The notes under the pieces were generated by a model. That model was given only the letters and a program-made list of their open reading frames with translations. It had not been told where the DNA came from and did no database searches. This document shows, one piece after another, positions 33,523 through 42,395 of a stretch of 64,000 nt of DNA (the stretch's first letter is position 1; the number at the start of each line of letters is the position of its first letter). This DNA comes from G963663315 sp963665165 (GTDB lineage: Bacteria > Pseudomonadota > Gammaproteobacteria > Arenicellales > Poriferihabitantaceae). Both the position numbers and the translations under genes were made by a program. The DNA is taken from positions 1,116,001 to 1,180,000 of the forward strand of contig OY761989.1 in the NCBI GenBank assembly GCA_963665165.1. Direction: 5' to 3'.

Positions 33523-33708
33523 TTTTCAGGCGCGCAAGGGTTTTCTGAAAAGTATTGGGCCTGTGCAGCCAGTGCTTAAGCTTCACAAGCCATAATGGTG
33601 GACACCCTTCGGGGGTGGTCGCTGTTTGTTCTAAATCCATCGAAGAGATATTATTCCCGGTGGGGTGTTGCGAGTAAATAGAACTGTCCGGTTCAGGGGA
33701 TACTCCCC

Positions 33709-33777
33709 CGCAGTTTGGTTAATCCCGGGTCACCTCTGAGTACCAGCAGGCAAAATTGCCGACACTCGGTTCCAGCG
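33709..33777. repeat. right copy of the island-flanking direct repeat
   Basis: The 3' end of the intact Rieske gene plus ten bases beyond it, about 86% identical to 27021-27089 and in the same orientation. The gap 33523-33708 between the restriction gene and this repeat holds only a short CACCC/GGGTG hairpin (33603-33617) and no gene. Confidence 0.75.
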
Positions 33778-34873
33778 CGGAAAACCTTCCCTGGACGGCA
33801 AAGGGGGATTGCATCCCGGCCTGTTGCCGCTCCAGCGCGGGAATATCTTCGTTGATGGCAAGGTCGAAGCGATGGTAATACCGTTCGGATTTTTCCCGGA
33901 AGTCATCACGTTGGGTGGTCGCGTGTGGAAAGCAAACGGTTTGAACCACCCGGGTGGATTTCGCCGTGACCGGGTAGACATGGTATATCCACACACAGTC
34001 TGCACTGGCGGCGAAGGTCAGATTGGGATAAATCCAGGTGTAGCGCGTTCCCTTTCTTTCCTTTTCGCCGAGGGTCGGAATCGTCGGCAAGGAATCGGCC
34101 TGGTTTTCTTCCAGCAAGGCGGAGTTGCCGTCCGTTTCGCCAAACTGGGTCGTGTATTCCCCGATGACCGCATCGGCCGGTTGGGGTTCCGGGTAGTAGT
34201 GGCTGATTGACTGCGGATGCACAAATGGCAGGTGATAGTATTCGTTGAATACCTCGATAAACAGTTTCCAGTTGCAGTCCACATCGAATGTGCGGATGTC
34301 GGCGGTGACCAGATCTGTAAGCGACCACGGCGCGTGAACCTGTCCGAAATCTCCTGACCGTTCTGTCAGCGACACAGGACTCTCTTCCAGGCTGAGAAAA
34401 ACAAACCCGTCCAGGTTGTCCGTGTGGAATTTTTTCAGGCTGTGTTGTTTTTCCCGGAAGCCATCCGCACTTTCCATCCTGGGAGCGGAGACCAGGCGGC
34501 CCTGTGTATCATAGCTCCAGCCATGAAACGGACAGACCATCGCCCTGCAATTGCCGGTTCCGGTCATGATCCGGCTGCTTCGGTGCAGGCATGAATTGGA
34601 CAGGGCTTGCAGTTCTCCATCCTGGTCCATGACCACCACAATCGACGCCCCGGCGACCTCGATCGTCTGATAATCACCCGGGTTTTGCCATTGGTCCCGC
34701 CTGCCGATGCCGAACCATCCCCGCCTGAACAGACAGTCCACCTCGTGCTCCAGCCAGCCGTCATCGTGGTAGCACGCAGGCGGCAGGGTCAGCGAGGATG
34801 ACACCGGATGCCTGACTGCCGAGAGAGCCTGTCGTATCCGGTTTATCCGGTCTGTGGATGCTTCCGGTGACAT
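33719..34873 (-). CDS. Rieske non-haem iron oxygenase, alpha subunit
   Basis: 384 residues. The Rieske centre is SCLHRSSRI ... CPFHGWSYD (C-x-H and C-x2-H) near residues 90-120. The catalytic iron site is NEYYHLPFVH near 215-225, with an aspartate expected further on. The family includes choline/carnitine/glycine-betaine monooxygenases (GbcA, CntA) and aromatic-ring dioxygenases. The demethylation genes elsewhere in the window make an N-methyl substrate plausible, but that is inference. ATG 34873 is chosen because the longer frame to 34948 runs into the upstream transporter gene. It starts 16 bases after the antiporter operon. No reductase gene is nearby. Confidence 0.85.
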   Translation of the reverse strand: MSPEASTDRINRIRQALSAVRHPVSSSLTLPPACYHDDGWLEHEVDCLFRRGWFGIGRRDQWQNPGDYQTIEVAGASIVVVMDQDGELQALSNSCLHRSSRIMTGTGNCRAMVCPFHGWSYDTQGRLVSAPRMESADGFREKQHSLKKFHTDNLDGFVFLSLEESPVSLTERSGDFGQVHAPWSLTDLVTADIRTFDVDCNWKLFIEVFNEYYHLPFVHPQSISHYYPEPQPADAVIGEYTTQFGETDGNSALLEENQADSLPTIPTLGEKERKGTRYTWIYPNLTFAASADCVWIYHVYPVTAKSTRVVQTVCFPHATTQRDDFREKSERYYHRFDLAINEDIPALERQQAGMQSPFAVQGRFSALEPSVGNFACWYSEVTRD

Positions 34874-34889
34874 CGACGATCCGGTCCGG

Positions 34890-36578
34890 TCAACCAGGTG
34901 AGAAAATATAGAACAGCAATAATACGATAGCCAGCAGCGCCGAGGCAATCAATACCATTCGCTGCACAGACCACGGCATAAGCAGGTCGTATGACTGTTT
35001 TCGGGCTACCGGCGTCATGGCCACCGTCATACCCGTGAGCATCGTCATCAAGCCCTGGTTCAGACGGCTGGCAACCACCGTGATGCGGCCATAGAGTCCG
35101 GGCCAGAGTTTCCGGTAAAGCCATTCACTGTCGAGATTGGTGGATTTCAGTTCCGGTGGATACAGGCCCTTCAACTGTAGCCAGACGAAGGCCAGCGCCG
35201 AGAAAAACAGCAACTGGGTCTGTTCAACGACATGGGGAATATCGAACGGGATGTAATCCACCGGGAACGGCAGATAGCTGTACAGAAGCCAGGGATAACA
35301 GCCGATAAAAATACACAGAACGGCGGCTATCGACATCGCGACCAGCATGTGTGCGGGAGCTTCTTGCGGTCGTTTCCCGGAATCATGGGCGAAAAAGGCG
35401 AAGTAGGGTATTTTGATGCCGGCGTGATGAAAAACCCCGGCGGACGCGAACAGCATCGCCAGCCATACCATTTCATGATGCTCGATCAACAATGCGGCCA
35501 TTACCATGGATTTGCTGACAAAACCGCTGAACAGGGGGAATGCGGATATCGAGGCCGCGCCGATAATGCACAGTCCGGTGGTCCTGGGCATCGAGCGGGC
35601 CAGGCCGCCGAGTTCGGAGCCACGCATTTCCCCGGTGCGAAACAGCACCGCCCCCATCGACATCATCAGCAGGCCCTTGAAAATGACATCGTTGAAAGCG
35701 TGCGCCACCGCTCCGTTGACTGCCAGTTCAGTGCCGATACCGATACCGCAGACCATGAAGCCGATCTGGTTGATCATGCTGTATCCGAGCACACGCCGCA
35801 GGTCGTTTTCGATCACTGCAAAGAAAATCGGGAAGCAGGCCATGACAGCGCCGATATAGATCAGCATGTCGAGCCCGGTGAATGAGCGCGCCAGCGCATA
35901 GACGGCAACCTTGGTGGTGAATGCGCTCAAAAATACCGTGCCGGAAGCGGTCGCTTCCGGGTAGGCGTCGGTCAGCCAGTTGTGCAGGAACGGAAATGCG
36001 GCCTTGATACCAAATGCCAGCAACAGCAATTTAGCGCCCGGATGGTCCAGGTCCAGCGGGCGTACCGAAATATCCCCGGTTTCATGCAGCATCACCAGCG
36101 CGCCGCTCAACAGCAGTACCCCGGATACCACCTGAAAAACCAGGTAGCGCAGGGCGGCCCGGATCGCGGTTGGTACACGTCTTGCGGTGATGAAGAAAAC
36201 CGAGGTAATGGCGAGGCATTCCCAGAATATGAAAAAAGTCAGCCAGTCACCGGCAAATACCACGCCGAGCGCGCTGCCCGGATAGAGCAGCGCCACCGCC
36301 TGTTGAGGCCGGTCGTTGACATGCCAGGCATAAATAATGGCAATGATTGCGGCAATGTGGAACAGTATCCCGAAAATAAAACTCAGCCGGTCAACCTGGA
36401 ACAGGACCAGTTGCAGGTTCGACCATTGCATGGTCCAGGACAGGGATTGGTCCAGCATGACCAGATTGATCAACCCGATGACCGGTGTCGCCAGCATGAT
36501 GATCTTGCGCAAATTTCCGTGAACCGACAGGCTCAGGCCCGCGCCGATCAGGAAAATGAGAAATGGAGCGTTGATCAT
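34890..36578 (-). CDS. proton-conducting antiporter-like membrane subunit (NuoL/MrpA-D family)
   Basis: 562 residues, about 14-16 membrane segments, of the NuoL/M/N-MrpA/D superfamily. IKAAFPFLHNWLTDAYPEA holds the lysine and histidine of the conserved proton channel, and HAFNDVIFKGLLMMSMGAV is the second half-channel. It could take the place of the N-terminal antiporter part of MrpA, which is otherwise missing here. It overlaps the 97-residue gene by four bases and is the third antiporter-like subunit of the operon. Confidence 0.85.
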   Translation of the reverse strand: MINAPFLIFLIGAGLSLSVHGNLRKIIMLATPVIGLINLVMLDQSLSWTMQWSNLQLVLFQVDRLSFIFGILFHIAAIIAIIYAWHVNDRPQQAVALLYPGSALGVVFAGDWLTFFIFWECLAITSVFFITARRVPTAIRAALRYLVFQVVSGVLLLSGALVMLHETGDISVRPLDLDHPGAKLLLLAFGIKAAFPFLHNWLTDAYPEATASGTVFLSAFTTKVAVYALARSFTGLDMLIYIGAVMACFPIFFAVIENDLRRVLGYSMINQIGFMVCGIGIGTELAVNGAVAHAFNDVIFKGLLMMSMGAVLFRTGEMRGSELGGLARSMPRTTGLCIIGAASISAFPLFSGFVSKSMVMAALLIEHHEMVWLAMLFASAGVFHHAGIKIPYFAFFAHDSGKRPQEAPAHMLVAMSIAAVLCIFIGCYPWLLYSYLPFPVDYIPFDIPHVVEQTQLLFFSALAFVWLQLKGLYPPELKSTNLDSEWLYRKLWPGLYGRITVVASRLNQGLMTMLTGMTVAMTPVARKQSYDLLMPWSVQRMVLIASALLAIVLLLFYIFSPG

Positions 36579-36868
36579 TTCGACTTCGGCCCCAACCCCG
36601 GCTCCGGCTTGTGGTCGTAGTATCGCTCATCCCGCATCAGCGGTTTTCTCATCCAGCTTGCGATCAGCACCAGTACGACACAGGCGACGAAGCCGAACAG
36701 ACAGGTGAATCCGAAAAAGTTCCACCAGTGCTCACCGTGTTTCGTCAAAGCCAGGTCAAGCAAAACCAGGAGCCCGCATAATCCGAAAAAAACGGTCAGG
36801 CCCTTGCGTACTAACGCAGGCAATTGCCTGAATCGTTCAATCACGCTGTACATTTTTTGATCCGTCAT
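36575..36868 (-). CDS. small membrane protein of the antiporter operon
   Basis: 97 residues with two hydrophobic segments, near 24-43 (LTVFFGLCGLLVLLDLAL) and 50-70 (FFGFTCLFGFVACVVLVLIA). A basic, charged C-terminus follows (RYYDHKPEPGLGPKSK). It overlaps both neighbours by four bases, so it is translated with them. No known Mrp subunit matches; likely an accessory subunit. Confidence 0.7.
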   Translation of the reverse strand: MTDQKMYSVIERFRQLPALVRKGLTVFFGLCGLLVLLDLALTKHGEHWWNFFGFTCLFGFVACVVLVLIASWMRKPLMRDERYYDHKPEPGLGPKSK

Positions 36869-38310
36869 GCCGCAACCTGTTGAACGAATGACGCAATTTC
36901 ATCGGCGACGAAGAACAACGCGACGCTGATCGACGCGGTCGCCACAAGCGGGACGATCATTGCGCGGCGGGTTTCCAGGCGCTGTCCCGGATTCTCGCCT
37001 TTCAGGAAAAACGCTCTGAGTGGGATGGCGGTCAGATAGTATACGTTCAACAGTGAACTGATCATCAATACCGCAAGCAGCGCGACCTGTCCCTGTTCCA
37101 GAACCCCGAGCGCCAGATACCACTTGCTCCACAAGCCGCCTGCCGGCGGCAGTCCGGCTACCGACAGCGAAGCTACAAAAAATGCGGAAAATGTCCATGG
37201 CATAGCCCTCCCCAGTCCATCCAGTTGCGATACCCGGGTCTTGCCGGAAAGCACGATGATGGCGCCAGCGCAGAAGAACAGGGTGATTTTGCCGAATGCA
37301 TGCATGGTGATATGTAATCCGCTGCCCGCCATGGCCATCTGGTTGGCCAGCAATGCTCCCAGCACGATATAGGATAATTGACTCACGGTTGAATACGCAA
37401 GGCGGGCCTTCAGGTCGTCCTGCCGCATGGCGATGGCCGAAGCCAGCAGTATGGTCACCGCGGGGATCCAGAGAACCAGGTCGTAAAATAGCAACGATTG
37501 CAGGGTGTCGAAGCCAAAAATGTAGACACTGATCTTGAGGATGGAAAACACGCCGGCCTTGACCACCGCCACGGCATGCAGCAGGGCGCTGACCGGAGCC
37601 GGCGCGACCATGGCCCTGGGCAGCCACCGGTGGAAGGGCATGACCGCGGCCTTGCCGATACCGAACAGAAACAGGAATACCAGGATCCCGACCAGGGTCG
37701 GCGGTGTTGCGGACAATACTCCCCCTGGTACGAACGAAATACCCTCTCCGTACTTGCCTGTCAGTACGATCGCGAGCAGAAACAGCAACAGTGAAGTAGT
37801 CAACAACACGCCCAGGTAGACCCGGCCTGCGGAGACTGCAAGCGAGGTACGACTGTGAGTGACCAGTGGCCAGGTGGAAAAAGTCAGTATCTCGTAAAAC
37901 AGGAACAGGGTAAAAAGATTTTCGGAAAAAGCGATCCCCATGACACTGCCAATGGCGACACAGAACAGGGCATGGAAACGGGTTTGGTGCTCATCGTTTC
38001 CCGCTTTCAGATAGCTGATGGCATAGACCGAGGTGACCGGCCATAACAGACCGGCGCTGAGCGCGAAGATCAACCCGAGGGGCTCGACATGAAATGCGAT
38101 ACGCAGGCCGGGCAGTATCTGGAACAGAACCTGTGCCTGGTGATACTGATCACGATACAGCAACAGGATAACCAGCAGGACCAGAGTGACCAGCCCGGTT
38201 AGGATCAGCGCGGCGTCCCTGGTTGCGGGCGCCTTTCTGCCGGCGACCACTGCACAGGCGCCGAGCAATGGCGCCAGGACGCACAAGCCGGGCAGTATCC
38301 CTGCAAACAT
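36865..38310 (-). CDS. MrpD/NuoM-family antiporter subunit (second copy)
   Basis: 481 residues, many membrane helices. Motifs include NLFTLFLFYEILTFSTWPLV, IGKAAVMPFHRWLPRAMVAP (channel lysine and histidine) and LHAVAVVKAGVFSILKI. ATG 38310 overlaps the upstream stop by one base (TAATG). The open frame to 38880 is an artefact over the neighbouring gene. Compared with the adjacent MnhD-like protein it is a separate family member, closer to NuoM/HyfB-type subunits. Confidence 0.85.
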   Translation of the reverse strand: MFAGILPGLCVLAPLLGACAVVAGRKAPATRDAALILTGLVTLVLLVILLLYRDQYHQAQVLFQILPGLRIAFHVEPLGLIFALSAGLLWPVTSVYAISYLKAGNDEHQTRFHALFCVAIGSVMGIAFSENLFTLFLFYEILTFSTWPLVTHSRTSLAVSAGRVYLGVLLTTSLLLFLLAIVLTGKYGEGISFVPGGVLSATPPTLVGILVFLFLFGIGKAAVMPFHRWLPRAMVAPAPVSALLHAVAVVKAGVFSILKISVYIFGFDTLQSLLFYDLVLWIPAVTILLASAIAMRQDDLKARLAYSTVSQLSYIVLGALLANQMAMAGSGLHITMHAFGKITLFFCAGAIIVLSGKTRVSQLDGLGRAMPWTFSAFFVASLSVAGLPPAGGLWSKWYLALGVLEQGQVALLAVLMISSLLNVYYLTAIPLRAFFLKGENPGQRLETRRAMIVPLVATASISVALFFVADEIASFVQQVAA

Positions 38311-39815
38311 TACCGGGCTACCCCGATGCCGGTTTCGACCAGGCTGGATGCGGCCAGATCCGCAATCCCGGTCAGCCAGGTCGCATTCAGTCCAAACCAG
38401 ACCGCAAGAGCTGCCAGGATGACCATCGGGAACCACTCGACGAAATGGACTCCGGACGGCTGTGCGGCCAGCTCCAGGTGCGCCGGTTTCGCCCACATTG
38501 TTTCCACGATCCTCCAGATATAAGAAGCGCTGGCCAGTGACCCGGCCAATACCGGAATCGCCAGCCACCACGACCCCTTGTCGATTACCGCGGTCACCAG
38601 CACCCATTTGCTGACAAAGCCGGTCGTGCCGGGCAGGCCGATCAGGCTGAGACCGCCGAACAACAGGATATAGCAGACAAAACGATGATGATGGGCCACA
38701 CTGCCGAGATGCCTGATCCGGGCCGTGCCGGTCCTGGCAATGAGAATTCCGACAGCCATGAAGATCATGGCTTTGATGATCGAATGATTGAACAGGTGCA
38801 GCAGCGCGGCGGCGACTCCGGCCGTTGTGCCGAGGCCGACCCCGACCACGATATAGGATATCTGCGCCACACTGGACCATGCAAACATCCGCTTCAGGCT
38901 GGATTCACGCAATGCAATCAGGGGCGCCAGAAGCATGCCGAGAACGCCGCAGACGATCAGGATCCAGTCCAGCGGCATGGCCAGAATACTGAAATCGGCG
39001 CTGAACAGGTCGTGCAGGAAACGCAGCAATACATACAGCGCAACCTTGGTCGCTGTCCCGGACAATAAAACCGTGACCGAATCAGGGGCGTAGTTATAGG
39101 CGTTCGGCAACCAGTCATGTAATGGAAACAGGGCGCACTTGATGCCAATGCCAATAACAAAAAACGATAACGCCATGATGATTGTCCGATCCGCTCCCTT
39201 TTCGGCAATCCGGTTCGCCAGGTCGGAAATATTCAATGTTCCCGTCTGCATGTACAGCAGTCCGACCGAAAGCAGTACGAATGTCGCGCCGACGGCGCCC
39301 ATGACCAGGTAGCGGTATGCCGCAAGCAGCGCCCTGTGGTCCCGGCCGCAACTGATCAGCACATAAGTTGCAAGCGAACTGATCTCAAGGAAGACAAACA
39401 GGTTGAAGGCGTCGTTGGTGACCACCATGCCGTTCAATCCGGAAATACACAGGAGCCACGCCGCGAAAAAGGATGGCCGGGCGGTTTCATCGGGAGCGCC
39501 ATGGTTACCGGAGAGACAAAAAACCGCTGCCAGCAAGTGCACCAGATTGATAGTCAAAAGCACGAATGCGGTGACCGGATCGACGAGATACTCGATGCCC
39601 CAGGGCGCTGCCCAGCCGCCCAGTTCATAGATATAGATGCGGCCATCCAGCACGCCGGCCATCAGCGCCGCGCTGATCCCGAACATCGCGATTGCGGCAG
39701 TCAGCATGAAACCGCGAGCCACTGTCCGGTTGCCAATGACGATACATAACGGCGCCAGCAGCATCGGCACGATCACCTGCAATACCGGTAAATGACTGGC
39801 GGTGACCAGACTCAT
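38310..39815 (-). CDS. mnhD: Mrp-type Na+/H+ antiporter subunit D
   Basis: 501 residues with the Mrp/NuoN-like pattern: NDAFNLFVFLEISSLATYVL, IGIKCALFPLHDWLPNAYNY (channel K and H) and LFNHSIIKAMIFMAVGILIA. TGFVSKW is typical of the later helices. It overlaps mnhC by four bases. In Mrp complexes subunit D takes part in proton translocation for Na+ or K+ efflux and pH control. Confidence 0.9.
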   Translation of the reverse strand: MSLVTASHLPVLQVIVPMLLAPLCIVIGNRTVARGFMLTAAIAMFGISAALMAGVLDGRIYIYELGGWAAPWGIEYLVDPVTAFVLLTINLVHLLAAVFCLSGNHGAPDETARPSFFAAWLLCISGLNGMVVTNDAFNLFVFLEISSLATYVLISCGRDHRALLAAYRYLVMGAVGATFVLLSVGLLYMQTGTLNISDLANRIAEKGADRTIIMALSFFVIGIGIKCALFPLHDWLPNAYNYAPDSVTVLLSGTATKVALYVLLRFLHDLFSADFSILAMPLDWILIVCGVLGMLLAPLIALRESSLKRMFAWSSVAQISYIVVGVGLGTTAGVAAALLHLFNHSIIKAMIFMAVGILIARTGTARIRHLGSVAHHHRFVCYILLFGGLSLIGLPGTTGFVSKWVLVTAVIDKGSWWLAIPVLAGSLASASYIWRIVETMWAKPAHLELAAQPSGVHFVEWFPMVILAALAVWFGLNATWLTGIADLAASSLVETGIGVAR

Positions 39816-40204
39816 GGAATAATTTCCGGCTCTACATCCGGGTTATGCTGGATTTTATTTTCATCGACGGTTCCGTAAACCCGGCGAATCCGTACCACCA
39901 GGGCGAGTCCAAGCGCTGTGGTGGCCACGCCGACGACAATGGCCGTCAGAATCAATACATGGGGCAGGGGGTTACTGTAGATTTCAATCGACGGGTCCAG
40001 AATCGGAGGATGGCCGCCCGACACTTTGCCCATGGTGATAAACAACAGGAATACCGCGGATTGAAACAGGTTCAACCCGATCAGTTTCTTGATCATGTTG
40101 TGGCTGTCGATGACGATGACCAGGCCCAGCACAAACAGGGTGACGGCGACCCAGTAGTTGAACAGCCCCGGTATCCAATGAGACAAATCCGCGTCCATTG
40201 TCAA
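39812..40204 (-). CDS. mnhC: Mrp-type Na+/H+ antiporter subunit C
   Basis: 130 residues with three membrane segments, NuoK-like. IGLNLFQSAVFLLFI and LPHVLILTAIVVGVATTALG are family signatures (PL..ALVLTAIVI). It overlaps genes on both sides by four bases, so it is clearly part of the operon. Confidence 0.9.
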   Translation of the reverse strand: MTMDADLSHWIPGLFNYWVAVTLFVLGLVIVIDSHNMIKKLIGLNLFQSAVFLLFITMGKVSGGHPPILDPSIEIYSNPLPHVLILTAIVVGVATTALGLALVVRIRRVYGTVDENKIQHNPDVEPEIIP

Positions 40205-41193
40205 TCCCGCCCCCGGCTGAAACAGATGAACAGGGAAATCATGGTGAACGCGACGGTAATTCCAACACCGAGTTCGATCAGCAAGATACCCGTATGCTGT
40301 CCGGCTGTCGGAGTCTCCGCCAGGGTTGAATAATCAAGAAAATTTCCGCCGCGCCACATCGCCGCCACTCCGGTGCCTGCGTACAGCAGTACACCGGCTG
40401 CCATGCCGATGGAAACCCATCGTTCGCTCAGGATGGCCAGTAATTTTCCCAAGCCGCATAACAGGCCAAAGGTAATGACCCCGGCGCCAAATATCACGCC
40501 CGCCTGGAATCCGCCGCCGGGGCCATAGTCGCCATGAAACTGTACATACAGGGCGAACAGCAAAACCAGGGGAATGACGCGGAGCAGAGCGGCCTTCAGG
40601 ATCGGATTGTCTGCGATCCAGGCCCGGCGTTGCCTGTCTTCGTGTTCTTCGCCTGTCTCCGTGTTCGCGGAGGGAAGCAACAACAGTACCGACAGGCCCG
40701 CAGCGAAAATCACGACCACTTCGCCGAGGGTATCGTAGCCCCGGTAACTGGCCAGTACCGATGTCACGACATTGGGGATCCCTGTTTCAGCGCCGGACTG
40801 GCCAATAAATCGCGGCGCGAGATGCAAATGGACCGGCGCCAGCGGGTTGCCGTACATCGACATATCCAGTGTTCCGACTATCAGCAGCAGGCCCAGGCCC
40901 AATCCGGTCACAACCGAAATCGCGGAGGGCCAGCGCGGGGCATGCAGGGATTCGTCCTGGCGCCGGATCACGGCCAGCATCAGAACGGTGGAAATTCCAG
41001 CGCCCACCGCGGCTTCCGTGAAGGCGACATCCACCGCGTCCAGAATCACGAAAAGCGCGCAGATCGACAAGCTGTAGGCGGCGGATAATAAAATGATCGC
41101 GAGCAGGCTTCCACTGCGCAAAATCAACAGGGCGCAGGCCAGCAATACGCCGAGCAGACCGATATCCATCCCGATGTTGATCATGTCAATCAT
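40201..41193 (-). CDS. mnhB: fusion of MrpA C-terminal (DUF4040-like) region and subunit B
   Basis: 330 residues in two parts. Residues 1-90 resemble the DUF4040/MrpA C-terminal helices (LCALFVILDAVDVAFTEAAVG region). Residues about 200-325 are MnhB, with LYVQFHGDYGPGGGFQAGVI, the glycine-rich MnhB signature, and TGILLIELGVGITVAFTMI. A membrane-bound hinge (GYDTLGEVVVIFAAGLSVLL) lies between. In standard Mrp operons these parts are the tail of MrpA and a separate MrpB. Confidence 0.85.
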   Translation of the reverse strand: MIDMINIGMDIGLLGVLLACALLILRSGSLLAIILLSAAYSLSICALFVILDAVDVAFTEAAVGAGISTVLMLAVIRRQDESLHAPRWPSAISVVTGLGLGLLLIVGTLDMSMYGNPLAPVHLHLAPRFIGQSGAETGIPNVVTSVLASYRGYDTLGEVVVIFAAGLSVLLLLPSANTETGEEHEDRQRRAWIADNPILKAALLRVIPLVLLFALYVQFHGDYGPGGGFQAGVIFGAGVITFGLLCGLGKLLAILSERWVSIGMAAGVLLYAGTGVAAMWRGGNFLDYSTLAETPTAGQHTGILLIELGVGITVAFTMISLFICFSRGRD

Positions 41194-41205
41194 TGAATCG
41201 TTTGA

Positions 41206-41508
41206 TCAGGATGGTTTGTCGGTAAAGGGCCGCAGGCCGGATTTCAGGGCTGTTCGCGATAGTCCGTGGGAGTTCACGGGGGAGAGGAAATAGAACAGGA
41301 TGATGAGCAGGAGGACCTTGAACGCGACTATTATTGAAGTCGATAAAACCAGAAGGCCCAGTAATACCAGCCATGCTCCGAGGGTATCGATTACACCGGC
41401 TGCGTGAAGGCGGCTGAAGCAATCGGGCAGCCGCAACAGGCCAAAGCCGCCAACCAGCACGACCGCTGAACCCAGGATTAAAAGTGTCCCTCCCAACAGA
41501 TCAATCAT
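41206..41508 (-). CDS. mnhG: Mrp-type Na+/H+ antiporter subunit G
   Basis: 100 residues, three membrane segments. FGLLRLPDCFSRLHAAGVID and DTLGAWLVLLGLL match the MnhG/PhaG family (RLPD.Y.R.HA....TLG). It overlaps mnhF by eight bases and ends 13 bases before the MnhB fusion. Confidence 0.9.
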   Translation of the reverse strand: MIDLLGGTLLILGSAVVLVGGFGLLRLPDCFSRLHAAGVIDTLGAWLVLLGLLVLSTSIIVAFKVLLLIILFYFLSPVNSHGLSRTALKSGLRPFTDKPS

Positions 41509-41788
41509 TTGCCGTTTCCGGAGTTTTTGCAGCCACCCGACGATTGAGGCAGTTGATCAACGCCAGTGTTCCGACATAGTTGATCAACCCGTAAAGAAGC
41601 GCAATATCAATATATTGCGGATGACCGGTCGCAAACAGATAGACCGAAATCGTCAGGATTATTTTGGTGGTAAAGGCGTTTACTGAAATTGCACGGTCAA
41701 ACCAGGTGGGACCCAGACCGGTCCGGATCAATGAGCACAACATCGAAGCAAAGAGCGCCAACAGGACAATAAAATACAATATTTCCAT
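41501..41788 (-). CDS. mnhF: Mrp-type Na+/H+ antiporter subunit F
   Basis: 95 residues, three membrane segments. GPTWFDRAISVNAFTTKIIL matches the MnhF/PhaF signature (GP...DR....N), followed by IDIALLYGLINYVGTLALI. It lies 18 bases after mnhE and overlaps mnhG. Confidence 0.9.
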   Translation of the reverse strand: MEILYFIVLLALFASMLCSLIRTGLGPTWFDRAISVNAFTTKIILTISVYLFATGHPQYIDIALLYGLINYVGTLALINCLNRRVAAKTPETAND

Positions 41789-41806
41789 ATACTTGTTTAA
41801 CCTGCT

Positions 41807-42289
41807 CTAACCGGAAACCAGTTTTCGGACCTGAGTCAGCATCCGGTTGTCGGCAAAACCGCTTTCGGCTCCTTTCAGCAGTCCGTGAACCTGGATTTTA
41901 CCTTCGGTCAGATCCGTACTGACGGTGCCCGGCGTCAGGGTGATCGAGTTGGCATAGATGACCTGGCCGGTTTCATTCAGGCCCGGTGTTTCCACTTCGA
42001 ATATTTGCGGGGAGACATCCCGGCCGCTGACAATTGCCCGGATTACCGCGAAATTGGACTGGACGATCTCGACCAGCAGCCATCCGGTGTACCGGGTCAG
42101 CGGCAACGGAGCCAGTGGAATACCGGTCAGGCCGGTTCCGGTCCGGACGCGATGATAAATTACCTGGCAAATTACACAGGATAACAATCCAAGTCCGGCC
42201 AATAATGCAGATTCATGACTGTGGCCGGAAAGCAGGGTCCAGGTCGCCAGCAGGACCACAAGCAGAAAAATGTGCTGACGAACGTTCAT
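41807..42289 (-). CDS. mnhE: Mrp-type Na+/H+ antiporter subunit E
   Basis: 160 residues with N-terminal membrane helices and a cytoplasmic tail. YANSITLTPGTVSTDLTEGK is the MnhE/PhaE signature. First gene of the nine-gene antiporter operon (E, F, G, A-tail/B, C, D, second D-like, small protein, third antiporter-like). A palindromic ATTATATAAT at 42319-42328 upstream could serve as a -10 box on either strand, for mnhE or for the divergent ltaE. Confidence 0.9.
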   Translation of the reverse strand: MNVRQHIFLLVVLLATWTLLSGHSHESALLAGLGLLSCVICQVIYHRVRTGTGLTGIPLAPLPLTRYTGWLLVEIVQSNFAVIRAIVSGRDVSPQIFEVETPGLNETGQVIYANSITLTPGTVSTDLTEGKIQVHGLLKGAESGFADNRMLTQVRKLVSG

Positions 42290-42318
42290 TTCATATTCTA
42301 AAGTAACGGGTTGCCGAC

Positions 42319-42328
42319 ATTATATAAT
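42319..42328. promoter_or_regulatory. symmetric -10-like box between mnhE and ltaE
   Basis: ATTATATAAT contains TATAAT on both strands and lies 30 bases before mnhE and 68 before ltaE. It may serve divergent promoters. No clear -35 is visible in either direction. Confidence 0.35.
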
Positions 42329-42395
42329 ATGGGCAGGGGCGTTCAATGAATGATGTTAAAATCGGCCACTAATTTTCCAGTAAAGGGTAACGAAC

